Source: Diphasiastrum complanatum
Lineage: Eukaryota; Streptophyta; Lycopodiopsida; Lycopodiales; Lycopodiaceae
Length of the DNA: 64,000 nucleotides
Assembly (NCBI GenBank): GCA_029204225.1
Contig: CM055097.1
Location: 66,871,459 to 66,935,458 of the forward strand
Direction of reading: 5' to 3'
How positions within the stretch are numbered: position 1 is the first letter of the stretch; each line of letters starts with the position of its first letter. A program made the position numbers and the translations under genes. This document shows positions 9,917-23,602 of this stretch, piece after piece. The notes beneath the pieces are model-generated. The model searched no databases. It worked only from the letters and a program-made list of their open reading frames with translations, and had not been told where the DNA came from.

Positions 9917-11340
9917 ATAGACCCTTTTCCCATCATATTTGGTGATTTGCTTTGTATTTGGTAGAGTTCTTTTATTAGGTTTTTTATTTTCCAATTTTCA
10001 GAATGTTTTGTCTCAATTTTAAAACTATTAATATTTGTTTTTTGCATGATTTCTTGTTTTAGATCAGTAGGGCTTACCTTTTTGAAGGTACTAATTTTTT
10101 TTTATTTGGAGCTATAATGACCCAATTATGGTCATTTTTGTGATTTCATTTTACTTTTAGTCGGCTATAGTTTTTATTGTCTATTTTCTTCCACTTTTGG
10201 CCTTATTTTTGGCATTTTTTTTTAATTGTAATTTTACAAATTTGTAGATCTATGGCTTAGCTTTGATTTGCACCAATTTCTTCCAATTTGGTTAAGATTT
10301 GGCAAAGTTATGGAGATTCTTGTAGAGTAGGTTCATTCCTTGTTTTTGGAGAGAAAATTGGGGGATAAGTGTTTCAAATTTTCATTGTTGAAGTTTTGGT
10401 TTTGTTGCAAATTTTTTTTCAAGTTTTTCATTCTAAAATTTTCGAAAAAAAAAAACCTTATTATTTGTAATAAGTTTTTTAATTTGCCTTCCAAACTTTC
10501 ACACTAATTTTGAAATTTTTAGTAATTTTTTATTCACCCATTATCACTTTATCATCTTTAGTAAGTTTTTTACTCCTTCCAAAATTGTACGCTTATTATT
10601 TCTAGTAAGTATTTTATTCGCCTACCAATTTGGAATTTGCAATTATTATTTTGGCATTACTCGCCCTTATTATTTTTTGTAAGTAGATTGCTTGGTTACC
10701 AATTTTCAATTTTCACATTTTTTTTACTTTTGGCATTACTCACTTTTTTTAAGTGAGGTAATATTCATATGTTGTTTTTGGAATGTTTGTATTTTTCATT
10801 TGTAGCATTACTTGCACTAATCATTTTTAGTAATATTTTATTCATTTTGCTATTTTTTGGAATTTTTTATATTTTCCCTATTTTCCACCTATATTTTTAT
10901 ATTTTCCTTATTTTCTGTCGTATTTTTTCTTTTGTTTAAAAAGTATTAAGACCTTATTTGTAAGGTCTTAATATTTTGTTTCCTTTATCAATTTTTTAAC
11001 TTCTATAACTTTTCCATTTGACCTAAGAATTGAATGTTGTAAAAATGAAAAGTGTTTGGAATGACAAGACGAACATTAAGCAGCTATCAAAGTTCAGATT
11101 TCTCATTTGTATATATATTGTACCATTTTTTTAAATGGGTGGCTGTGGAAAACAAGCAGCAGATAAAACAAATCCACCTCAAGACAATTTACCTATAAAA
11201 GAATTGTTGGAAGAACCTCAAATTTCATACCAGCATGAAACTATGATGAGAGAGAAAATTCAAGTTACACAAGACTTTTAATCTTACGCATGTTGCAAAA
11301 TATGGAGAGAAATTATAAAGTCCTCAATCGAAGGATCCTA
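9917..11340 (+). other. AT-rich gypsy leader with decayed short repeats, copy 1
   Basis: Long T-rich leader without a gag frame. Between about 10440 and 10870 the word TAGTAAGTnTTTTAnTC recurs every 50-70 bases, each time followed by CC-containing text, which suggests an old degenerate tandem array. A gypsy gag is absent from the region, apparently lost when other sequences were joined in. Confidence 0.5.
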
Positions 11341-11349
11341 TTCTAAGCA

Positions 11350-11675
11350 TGCCAATCACAAGCAACACAAGTAAATAAATTTTCAAGATTCTGCCAAGAA
11401 CAATAAATAGAGCATCAATTCACTCCTGTATACACACCCGAATATAATGGTATCGCAGAAAGAAGAAACATGACACTAGTCGAAGGAGTCAGATGCATGA
11501 TGACACATGTTCGATTGCCGAGTCAATTTTGAGCTGAGACAATAGCTGCAGCGGTACACCTACAGAACAGATCAACAACGATAGCCTTGGAAAACAAAAC
11601 ATCGTACAAAATGTGGACACGTAGAAAGCCTGATCTAATCTGCAAGTTCCTTTGGACTTTATCCTCTGTATTGTA
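11350..11675 (+). pseudogene. copia integrase fragment, copy 1
   Basis: Translates, with stops, as FCQEQ.IEHQFTP..TPEYNGIAERRNMTL, then LQNRSTTIALENKTSYKMW. This is the part of a copia integrase core around the catalytic Glu (NGIAER). It resembles element G at the right edge (NGLAERKNRTLVESIKCML) more than A, B or C. In-frame stops (for example QF.AET) and the absence of flanking domains show it is a scrap. Confidence 0.65.
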
Positions 11676-11941
11676 GCTTTCCGACATCAGAATGAATCAC
11701 GTCCAATATTCCCGCAAGTGATTGTGTTGGCTCTCATTCACTTATGCATGATAAATATAAATCTGAAAGAAAAAAACAATGTTGAAACATTTAAATCATA
11801 ATTAGAAGAGCATCAATAAAGAAAATCACATATGATTGTTGTAGAGTGCATATGTTTTGATATACTTACAATTATATTTTCGATGATCATGAGGATTGAT
11901 ATCATGTACTTTGATTTCTGAATGCATATATACATGTTGTA

Positions 11942-12190
11942 CTAAAACTTCTGATATCGATTGACCTCCGAGGTAGTCTTAAACTCCAAAATTTTTGCTT
12001 TCCAATAAGATTTGTATATCATTTTTGCTCTTTTCTTTTGTCGAAAATTGTCCTTTGATGATGGATGCAGCAATATCCATGAATTCTTCGTATATTTTGT
12101 TGGCTTCCAGTTATCAGCTTCATCTTTCTCATTGTAAAGAATCATAGACTCGATTGTAGATCTGGGTCTCCTTGCCATTGCTATTTTCAA
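11942..12190 (-). CDS. unrecognised 82-codon frame, copy 1
   Basis: A basic frame (MARRPRSTIES, FRQKKRAKMIYKSYWKAK) that stays open in both duplicates with three residue changes. It starts just after the word GGCGCCCAAGC on the minus strand, which resembles a non-Met tRNA primer site, so it could be the gag start of an otherwise missing minus-strand LTR element. No family is recognised. Bases 12191-12435 beyond it hold repeated ACTATACTAACTAG-type words and no gene. Confidence 0.25.
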   Translation of the reverse strand: MKIAMARRPRSTIESMILYNEKDEADNWKPTKYTKNSWILLHPSSKDNFRQKKRAKMIYKSYWKAKILEFKTTSEVNRYQKF

Positions 12191-12435
12191 AGCTTGGGCG
12201 CCAAAAATCTTTCCGATATAATTTTAATTTTTTGTATCACATTAAATCTAATGTGAATGCCAACATAGTCACAGAACTGTGTATACCATATTTTATATAA
12301 CTATACATATTGTATTTCTATAACTGTAACTAGTATAGTTAGAAAATTTCACTATACTAACTAGCATAGTCAAGTAAATTTAACTTGAGGTATTGACGTC
12401 GGCAGATTAGCACGTGTAAAACACCCGGTATGAGT

Positions 12436-13114
12436 TGTGAGAAATGTAAAAAGGTTATCTATGTTAGTTATAGGGGTATTATACTCTTTTGTGTCAAGCA
12501 TCTTGGTCTAGGATGTTGATAGGGTCAAATTTGGCATAATAGCAAATTGTTCAATTCCACATGTAAGACCACTATTGAGCCAAAGTAGTGTAAGAGGCAA
12601 AACTCGAGCTAAATGGATAATAGACATGTGTAAGGCTTTTGTTTGATGGAGTTCAAGAGGTCCAATAGGATTTATAGGTGGAACCATGAATGGTCCAATA
12701 GGATTTAGAGATGGATGGGTCAATGGTCCAATAGGATTGAGATGTGGCAAAAGTGTGGTCCAATCATGTTTGAGCATTGTGTTAGCTTGTGAATCTATAG
12801 TATCATTGTACTTCTCACTTTGATCTAATTGATTTGGAGATTTGTGGATTTTGAGACTAAGCTCTCTCTATCAGAGAGCTATTGGTAGGATTCTCTCTCT
12901 ACCCAAGGAGAGAAGCTTAATTTTACTTAGTTTTATTTTGAAACACTTCCCACACGTGTACTTTGGAAGTGAGTTAATGCATGTAGTAGTGTGTGTTTGC
13001 CATTGAGAGCTAGATAGATCTTGAACCTCAATATAATCTTGATCATTGTGCATCCACACACCTTAGGAGATCCAAATCACATGTAGTGGGCACTCTACAC
13101 GTGTGAAATTCACA
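12436..13114 (+). repeat. copia LTR (B-like family), copy 1
   Basis: Starts TGTGAGAAATG and ends CACA next to a primer site. It is clearly related to the 737-bp LTRs of element B and contains four GGTCCAAT words at 12659, 12692, 12725 and 12757 (about 33-bp period). It also has a CTCTCTCTACCC segment and a CACACGTGT palindrome at 12953-12961. Its partner LTR is missing. Confidence 0.8.
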
Positions 13115-13126
13115 TGGTATCCGAGC
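13115..13126 (+). promoter_or_regulatory. copia primer-binding site, copy 1
   Basis: TGGTATCCGAGC, one base from the consensus. The same change is present in copy 2 (28529-28540), so it predates the duplication. Confidence 0.75.
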
Positions 13127-13829
13127 CTACCTAAGGTTACCATGCATTTCCATCCATTAGATATTGAGCTAGAAATTGTCAAGATCCATTTTCCTAGCTA
13201 TCATGTTCATTTTTGGATCAAAAGAGATCAATAGGACATTGATTGGGTCTGACCTGGTACTGTATGGAATCAAGTGCTCAGACATGTGTGAGGAATATCC
13301 ATTTTTTGTTTGAGAGATGTTTGATCCAAAAGTCTTGCTAGATAGCTTGTTTTGAAGATATTTTTGTCTAATTTCTAATGCAATCAATCTCATTCCATTT
13401 GGTTGAGCTAATCAAAAGTTATAAGAGTTAGGTAGGGCACCGAGACCTGGGTGGACACATTTGGATTGGTCAAGAGATTGCTTGTTTGATCCCAAATCAC
13501 AGTTGGATGCTTACCAATCTTATCTATATGTGATCTAGGCATTGTTTTGAGATCTTAGCCATTTTGTTTCATGCAATATCATTGTATTTGAGTCAAATTT
13601 TGTTTCTTAGTGTATTTCACACATGCTAAGACTGTTTGATCCTAATTTTGCCCATACTCCATTTGATGTGATATAGATCTAGTTTTGAAGAGATTGAGAT
13701 AGCTAGTGAGATTCATCTCACAATTTGTTGCAAGATCTTTCATAGGAGTTGATAGCACATCATCATTGGATCCTATCGAGAGTGTGTAGAAACATTTTTT
13801 GTTCATCATTTGAGTTCTTTTTACTTTAG
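13127..13829 (+). other. copia leader, copy 1
   Basis: Untranslated leader parallel to 47701-48444 of element B, including the shared words GGTCTGACCTGGTACTGTA and GTGCTCAGACA. No gene of its own. Confidence 0.6.
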
Positions 13830-14441
13830 ATGGCTTCAATGAGTTCATACTTGTTGGAACCAAGTGAGAGATTGTCCACTTCAAACTATTCAATATGGAA
13901 GTTGAGAATGGAGTCCATCTTTATCCTTCAAGATGTGATGAACATTGTTCTTGGCCTTGAAGAAGAACCTCAATTTCTTCAAGAGAAGAAGAGAGCTAGG
14001 ATGGCTCTCCACTACATTAAGATGAATGTCTCTAATGAGATATTGAGGGAGATAGGTACTTGCACAACAGCCAAAGAAGCTTGGGATTGTCTTAAGACTA
14101 TCTATGAGGCTAAGAACACCTCTAGGATCCTCACTCTTAGAAATAAAATCTTTCAAAGTATCCAAAAGAGTGACGAGAGTGCATCTAGTTATGTTTTGAG
14201 AGTCAAGGATATTCATAGAGATCTTACATGCATTGGTGATTCTATCAATCAAAATGAGCTAGTCCAAGTCATTCTCAATTGCTTGAAAAGTGAATTTGAT
14301 AACCTTGTCCAATCCTATGCCATTAAGGAGGAACTACCAAACTTGGAGGCCCTTCAAAGTGTGCTTATTTCTAAAGAATCAAGACAAGAGTACAAACTCT
14401 TGAGGGAAAGCTCTATTTGTCAAGGACAAGCACAAAGGTAG
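13830..14441 (+). CDS. copia gag N-terminal domain, truncated, copy 1
   Basis: 203-codon frame from ATG 13830 ([20 protein letters not shown]), a UBN2-type copia gag: [13 protein letters not shown], then [39 protein letters not shown] and a leucine-rich C-terminal half. It matches residues 1-200 of element B. After KLLRE the sequence carries a deletion of about 35 bases, shifts frame and stops at QGQAQR. The CCHC knuckle and all pol domains of copia are missing; a few bases on, gypsy reverse transcriptase begins. Gag of this type packages element RNA in cytoplasmic particles, but this copy cannot make a complete one. Confidence 0.85.
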   Translation: MASMSSYLLEPSERLSTSNYSIWKLRMESIFILQDVMNIVLGLEEEPQFLQEKKRARMALHYIKMNVSNEILREIGTCTTAKEAWDCLKTIYEAKNTSRILTLRNKIFQSIQKSDESASSYVLRVKDIHRDLTCIGDSINQNELVQVILNCLKSEFDNLVQSYAIKEELPNLEALQSVLISKESRQEYKLLRESSICQGQAQR

Positions 14442-14458
14442 GAGCAAGAACCAAGAGT

Positions 14459-16371
14459 AATTCACCTTTTGCCTCTCCTATGTTACTTGTTAGGAAGAAA
14501 GATGGAACATTCAGGATGTGTATCGACTATCAAGCCCTTAACAAAGTTACCATAAATATAGATATCCTACTCCCAGGGTAGATGACTTGTTGGATGCTTT
14601 GAAAGGAGCCAATGTTTTTTCAGAAATAGATCTATGTTCGAGATACCATCAAATCAAGGTCAAAGAGGAGGATCAACATAAAACAACTTTTTGAACTGAT
14701 AGGGGATATTTTGAATTCAAAGTTATGTCTTTTGGATTAACTAATGCTCCTGCTACTTTTCAAGCTCTCATAAATAAGATCTTTGAGCCTTATCTTTACT
14801 TGTTTGTGTTGGTATTCTTTGATGACATCCTAATATATAGTAGAAACATGGAAGAACATGCGAAATTTGAACACGATCTTAAGTATTCTTCGAGAATACA
14901 AGCTGTTTGCAGCAAACACCAAATGTGAATTTGCTCAAGATGAGGTGGAATACTTGAGGCACATTGTGCTAATTGGGTAAAAGACATCCAAGCAGAGTAT
15001 ATAGAGGATTCAAATTTAAAAGAGATTTAGGAGGAATCACAAAACTCCAATTATGTTATTCATCCATTATAGGAGGCAAGAACAAATATTGTTGTAAGAT
15101 AATTCTATAATTGTGCTTGCTCCTAAATCCAAGTTTATTAGACAAGTATTATATGAGCTATACTCATCTCCAAGTGTTGGACAATGGAATGTTGAAGACA
15201 TATCAAACAATCAAGAAGCTATTCAAATGGGTTGGTATGAAGAAGACTAAATATACATATTTGCAAGAATATATCCATTGTCAAGTTAATAAGATGGAAC
15301 ATGTCAAGCAACCAGGTTTATTGCATCCGCTATCTATTCATACACAATATTGGACAAGTATTAGCATGGGTTTTATACCTTCCTTGCTGACAACGTCTGG
15401 GGAATATGATGATATTTGTGTGGTGGTGAATCAACGTACAAAATATGCACATTTTCTATCTTATAAAACTACTGACAATGCAATCCAAATATCACAAATA
15501 TTGAAGAACATCTTCAAATAACATGGGATATCAAAGGAGATAGTGAGGGATAGAGACAACAGATTTATTTCCATTTCTGGAAGGTTTTAATGGACAAGTT
15601 GGGCACTAAAATGTGCTTAAGTACATCATTTTATCTGAAAATTGATGGATAGACGGAAAGGGTCAACCGGTGGTTGGAGTGCTATTTGCGACACTTTGTT
15701 TTAGACCACCAGACAAGGTGGATAGATTGGTTGTACCACACATGTCAATTGGCATGACACTTTACTTTGCATTATATGGCCATGAATCATTACAACCTAT
15801 TAGTGTAGATTTGTCAGAGGTTGTAGTTCCAGCAGTTGTGGACTACGTTCAACACATGAATGAATATTTTAAAATCTATTCATGAGCATATTAAAATATC
15901 ACATATGCAAATGAAGCAGTACGTCGATCTGAAAGGACTTTTCGTGACTTTGTTAAAGGAGATTTTGGGTATTTAAGATTACAACCTTATAAATACACTA
16001 AGTTAAAGAAAACTCAAAGCGAAAAACTGGTTCCAAGAGTTATGGACCTTTCAAGATTGTGAAGAAGATCGGGAAGTTGAATTATGAATTAGATCTACCA
16101 TCAACAACTCGTATGATCTACCATCAACAACCAAGTGTTTCATGTCTCTCTTTTTAAGAAGATCTTGGGAGAACACTCAACTACAACTCCTAGTCTACCA
16201 CCTTTGGATCATGAAGGTAATATGGTTTTGGAACTAGCCAAAGTTGTTGGATGTCAGGACAAGATATTGCAAAACGACAAGATAATCAAAGAATATCTAG
16301 TTCACTAGGAAAACCTTCTTGATGAAGACAATTATTGGGTCAACAACTCATTTATTCAACAATTGCCATGA
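14459..16371 (+). pseudogene. Ty3/gypsy pol relic, copy 1
   Basis: Domains in order: reverse transcriptase ([63 protein letters not shown] at 14815-14840), then after a large deletion the integrase zinc-finger region and core (HCQVNKMEHVKQPGLLHPL; QYWTSISMGFIPS; VVVNQRTKYAHF at 15418-15453), and a chromodomain-like tail (IKEYLVH.ENLLDEDNYW). In-frame stops include F.TDRGYFEF and the TAA at 15519-15521. The first integrase Asp is Gly here (SISMGFI) but Asp in copy 2. RNase H is missing. It was functional only in an ancestor. Confidence 0.88.
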
Positions 16372-16467
16372 AGCTATTGGATATGACATTCTCAATCAAG
16401 ACTACTTAACTTGAGCATTTGAGTTTAGTAAGCAGACGTCTTCATTTTTTAGGACAAAAATGTTTAA

Positions 16468-16497
16468 AATGAGCTATTAGCCTTAGGAACAAGGTGG
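16468..16497 (+). repeat. remnant of gypsy 3' LTR, copy 1
   Basis: Only GAGCTATTAGCCTTAGGAAC and neighbouring bases survive. Copy 2 has about 100 bases of this LTR (31899-31999); about 80 have been deleted in copy 1. Confidence 0.55.
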
Positions 16498-18818
<2,321 letters not shown>

Positions 18819-18837
18819 AGGAAAGTATGAGGGAGAG

Positions 18838-18872
18838 TGAATAGGGTTTTGTGACTTCTCTCTTTATAGAAT
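18838..18872 (-). promoter_or_regulatory. TATA box plus telo-box-like leader, copy 1
   Basis: On the minus strand TCTATAAAGAG (18860-18870) is followed at once by AAAACCCTATTC (around 18840-18850) and then the CT tract. A TATA box, an AACCCTA element and a CT-rich leader is the usual arrangement of plant translation-related promoters. The same set is kept in copy 2. Confidence 0.45.
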
Positions 18873-19131
18873 CAGAGGACACTTAGGTGTACTAAGTGCA
18901 AATAGTTGTCGACCGTTAGATTGATTGTTCAGAGTGTGCACAGATCTTGGCCCTTGGAAAGTCTACCAACTTTCCCACCAATTTTTTTTTAATAATTAAA
19001 AAAATGGGGTCTTCTATCATAGCAATGCATTTTCCTTTCTCCCCGACCAATAAAAAGGGTTATTACGCGACATTTGCATTCTACAGAGGTTTGCGAAGTA
19101 AATAGAGTAATATATTTATGTAATAGAGCCC

Positions 19132-19275
<144 letters not shown>

Positions 19276-19500
19276 CCTATGTGTGTACAGCCATATATAA
19301 TAGATCCATATCTCATTAATGATCTTGGTTTCCCTCCATATCAAAAAACCCTAGCATTAATGTGGACTAGATTCAATGTCTCCAATATTCAAATTGAATT
19401 TTCAAAAAATCGTGTACTACACTTTTCCACACTTTCAAAAAGTGTTTATTCAAATGCTTTTAGACTAATATAACTTTGAAAAGTCAAACTCTAAGTCTAA

Positions 19501-21625
19501 GTTGTCAACTTTTGGACGATAGGTTGTCACAAAAGATGATTGGACTCTTTGAAAAATATAGCAAGTAAAGATCCTTGATCATCTTCTTGATCCATACCAT
19601 CTCCTTTGCGCAATGTGTAAGTGATTTGTACTCGGCCTCACTAGATGACAATGAGATAGTAGGCTTGTTTCTTTGAAATCCATGATATAGCTCCATTACC
19701 TATGAAAATATAATGAGCACTTATGAGTTTCCTATCCATTTTATCTCTAACAAAGTTTGAATCTGAAAATCCAAACAAGTTAGGTGATGATCCCTCATAC
19801 AATATGCCAAAATTTCAAGTTCCAATGATATACCTCAAAACTCATTTCTCTAGCTTTCAATGCTATTTATTAGGATCTTGCATGAATTGGCTCAATTTAC
19901 CAATACAATACCTTAGATCTGGTCTTGTGATGATAAGATAGATGAGTGAACCAACTAGCTTCCTATAGAGAGAAATGTCATTGAAGGATCTTTTATTACC
20001 TCTTATAGTTAGCTTTACATTTGACTCCATAGGTATATCACAAGACTTTGCATCTACAATATGAAATCTTTCTAGAATAGAATTAGCATACTTCTCTTGA
20101 ACAAATGAAATTATATTGAGAAGATCTAATCACTTTTATTCCTAATATGTAATGCAAATGACCAAGATCATGCACCTCAAACTCCTTCTTGAGAGCACTC
20201 TTGATATTCTCCACATCTTGGTTGTCTCAACCACTCAAGATGATACCATCCACATAGATTAGCAAAATGGTAACATCATTTCCAGCAAACCTATAATAAA
20301 GTGAATGATCATACTCACTCATAACAAAGCCTTGAGAGAACTAAAAAGTGTTAAGCTGAGCATACGAACTCCTTGGTGTTTGCTTAAGGCCATATAAGCT
20401 CTTTGTTAGAAGACACACATGATTTGGCTTTGTAGGTGACATGTAGCTCTCGAGTTGCTCCATGTACACTTCCTCCTCAAGATCACCATTCAAAAAAGCA
20501 TTTGTGATATCCAATTGACATAGATCTCATCCATAAAGAGTAGCAAAAGAGATGATGACCCGAATGCTTACCATCTTTGCCAAAGGTGCAAAGGTTTCAT
20601 CATAGTCAATACCATGTTCTTGAGCATATCCTTGTGCCACCAACCTTGACTTATGCTTATTGATAGATCCGTCTTGGTTTTTCTTCAATTTAAAGATCCA
20701 TTTGCATTCAATAGCTTTCTTGTCCTTAGGTAACTCCACCAATTTCCATGTTTCATTCTTCCTAAGAGCTTGATACTCAAGATCCATTGCTTGGATCCAC
20801 TCCTCTTTGTTCCTTGCTTCATCTACACAAGCAGGTTCATCAAAAGAAGTTAGGAAAGCAAAGTGTGTACCTCTAACAACTTGCTTACCTTTCTCATCAT
20901 ATGTGAGTCTTGAAGGCATTGTCTTTCCCTTGATGTTCTTCTTGGCTTTTGACTTGATGAAAGTCCTTCATCGTCACCATCTAAAGTAGGATCCTTTACA
21001 TCAACATCAAGAATGCTAGATCCACCCACACCATCATCACTTGAAGACACATTCGGAATATTTCCCTCATTCAAATGACATTTGTACCAATGAATCACCT
21101 TATTAGTAGTAGGAATGTAAACCTTGTAGACTTTACTCACCTCACTATATCCAACAAATATACCTTTCCTTGAAGATGGATCTTCCTTGTCCTATCATCA
21201 AAAGCTATATTGACATAACGAGTACATCCAAAAGTTTTAAGAAAGTTGACACTCGACCTCCTCTTGAATAGCATCTCAGAAGGTGTCCTTCCCTCCAACA
21301 TAGCACTCAACCACCTATTGCAGAGAAAGTTATCACACAACAAAGCTTGATCCCAAAATGGTTTTGGAAGATTAGCTGCTAATCTAATGGCTTTGGCACT
21401 TTCACATAAAGTCCTATTCTTCATCTCGTCCAATCCATTTTGTTGTGGTGTCCTTGGAGTTGTGTACTCCCTCTTGATCCCATGCTCATCACAAAAAGCC
21501 TTAAACTTGGTAGACATGTGCTCTCCACCATTGTCACTCCTCAACCAGTTGATCCTTGTAAAAAATTGGTTCTCCCTTGCATTTTTGAGCTTCACCAAGA
21601 CATCATACACTTCAACTTCACCATG
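19501..21625 (-). pseudogene. copia D integrase-RT-RNase H relic, copy 1
   Basis: Minus-strand copia pol in fragments. Integrase at 21137-21610: LRSDNGGEHMSTKF with the second Asp, then TPQQNGLDEMKNRTL, in which the catalytic Glu region is altered. RT start at 20527-20919: CKWIFKLKKNQDGSINKHKS, ETFAPLAKM. A decayed RT middle at 19740-20520 contains YGLKQ- and YVDGI-type remnants, and RNase H lies at 19505-19696 (SLSSSEAEYKSLTHCAKE). RNase H is cut after FCDNLSS by a 291-base deletion relative to copy 2. It is uninterrupted at 21061-21067, where copy 2 holds element A. Gag and protease are missing. Confidence 0.87.
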
Positions 21626-21756
21626 ACATTTGTTTTGGGATTTTGACCTGAAAAAGTGTAATCTTTTTTGGTGTTTTTTAATGTTCCTAGTTTGAGGCCA
21701 AAATCATGGATTTTTTCAATAAATCTCTTTTAAAAAAAGCCAAAAAAATGCATATT

Positions 21757-23147
21757 TTAAATGATGGTATCTTGCTTTTTGGAAAGCCATGATACTACTC
21801 CATCACATAGAAAGGTGGCAAAGGCACTTGTCGATCTTCTATCCACTTTGTCACCAGCAAAATCCGAGTCACTATAGGCTCTTAAGCCAAGATTAGTTCC
21901 TCTATACAAAATGCCAAAATTCTTAGTGGATGAAATGTATCTAAGAACTCTTTTGGCCATCTTCCAATGTGAAACTAGAGGACTTTGCATGAATTGGCTT
22001 AACTTTCCAACACTATAACTAAGACCAGGTCTAGTTATAGTTAAATAGATCAAAGAGCCAATAAGCCTTCTATATAATGTGATGTCCTTAAAGGATGCTT
22101 CATCACAACCAATAGATGCTTTTACATGTTGCTCCATTGGTGTCTCAATGCCTTTACAATTCTTCATTCCAAATTTATCGAGGATGGATGTAGCATATTT
22201 AGATTGACAAATGAAGCTAAAATCACATCCTCTAATAACTTCTATTCCAAGAATGAAGCCTAATAGGCCAAGATCTACCATCTTAAACTCTTTTGCTAAA
22301 GCAATGTTTACATCTCTAATTCCATCTAGATCATTACCACTCAAGATAATGTCATCTACATACAAAACAAGAATAATGATCATGCCATCATGATAACTTA
22401 TATACAATGATGGATCATAGGCACTCATTACAAAATTGATGGAAATGAGAAAAGAGTTCAGCCTAGAGTACCATGCTCTAGGTGCTTGCTTGAGCCCATA
22501 AAGGCTCTTCTTCAAAAAACACACATTTCCTTCATGCTTTGCCTTGATGAGGCCCTCGAGTTGCCTCATGTAGATCTCTTCCTCCAAATAACCATTGAGG
22601 AATGCATTTGTAAAGTCAAGTTGAAATAGCTCCCAATTGAAGGTTGTAGCAAGACTAATGATCAACGTGATAGTAACAAGCTTAGCCACAGGAGCAAAAG
22701 GCTCATCATAATCAATGCCTTTGGTTTGAAAAAAACCTTTGGAAACAAGCCTAGCTTTATGCTTGCTTATTGATCCATCTCGATTATACTTCAATCTAAA
22801 TACCCACTTGCAATCAAGAGGTTTCTTCCCTTGAGGAAGATCCACAAGATCCCAAGTATGATTCTCAATAAGAGCATCATACTCTACTTGGATAGCATCC
22901 ATCCAACTTGTAGACTTACAAGCATCTTCATAGCATGTTGGCTCATCTAACATTGAAGTAATAAAGGTGTAAGATGTGAAAGATGATGAGCCTTCCCTTT
23001 GATCACCTTGACCATCATAGGTGAGCCTCAATGGCTCGGATCTTGCCCTTGTAGACCTTCTTGGAGTTCTTGGAGTTCTTGGAGCTCTTGCATCTTGAGG
23101 TGGATCCTCAAGTTCTTCTTCACTTGGAAGCTCCTCCTCCATCCTAG
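21757..23147 (-). pseudogene. copia C reverse transcriptase fragment, copy 1
   Basis: A 461-codon open frame, the longest uninterrupted piece of element C. It runs from a proline/acid-rich linker (EELEDPPQDARAPRTP) through RT: CKWVFRLKYNRDGSISKHKA, PFAPVAKLVTITLIISLATT, QLDFTNAFLNGYLEEEIYM, YGLKQAPRAWYSRLN and LYVDDIILSG. It reaches the start of RNase H (YSDSDFAGDKVDRRSTSAFA) and ends in SWLSKKQDTII. The upstream end is the duplication breakpoint, so integrase is missing. The downstream end is an older truncation shared with copy 2. Its A7 run near 22731 keeps the frame that copy 2 has lost. Confidence 0.9.
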
Positions 23148-23347
23148 TATATTTATAACAATTCGTACATATTGATACCCGGGTTGATAACCAGCTGGTA
23201 TATCACCTTGTGATACAAGCTCGGTTTATACCAGTCTACAACTCCTATACCTCCTTATATGGATACCTTACTGGTATTACATTTTCTAAAAAACTGCAAT
23301 ACCCTGACCCGGAGGGTATAAAAAATTTTGATACTCGCCCAGCACTG
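23148..23347. mobile_element. right half of the hAT-like element, copy 2
   Basis: Corresponds to 8022-8221 and ends at the same CCCAGCACTG inverted-repeat end. The left half is absent because the duplication junction cuts the element. Confidence 0.55.
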
Positions 23348-23356
23348 GTCCACTGC

Positions 23357-23602
23357 TCAGGCCAGTCTTGGCTGTGGCTGTGGCGATGGATCGTCGTCTG
23401 CTCCTTCCCACACCGGCATTCTCAGTGCTGCTTCTTCTTTCTTCATGCCTTTGGCAGCAGCTTTTGCTCGTCTCGCCATTCCCTTCTGCAGGATGGGACT
23501 GGATCGCCCAGATATCACTGAGAATCCAAGGGAGCCTCCAACTTCAATTTGAGCTGGCAGGTTTGCGTTTGCAAAAAACCCTGCATCCAGCCGTGTGTTC
23601 AT
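23357..23602 (-). CDS. unrecognised 81-codon frame, copy 2
   Basis: Encodes the same 81 residues as 8231-8476; the single base difference is silent. The same caveats apply: basic then acidic/proline-rich composition, no recognised family. Confidence 0.25.
   Translation of the reverse strand: MNTRLDAGFFANANLPAQIEVGGSLGFSVISGRSSPILQKGMARRAKAAAKGMKKEEAALRMPVWEGADDDPSPQPQPRLA

Noticed and set aside
12508-12777. Minus-strand frame with repeated NPIGP motifs, also at 27921, 47129 and 52630
   Set aside because: It is the reverse reading of the GGTCCAATAGGAT array in the LTR U3; the repetition is a DNA-level feature.
13890-14252. 120-codon minus-strand frame inside copia gag
   Set aside because: Shadow of the plus-strand gag; it contains no motif and its conservation follows from the duplication.
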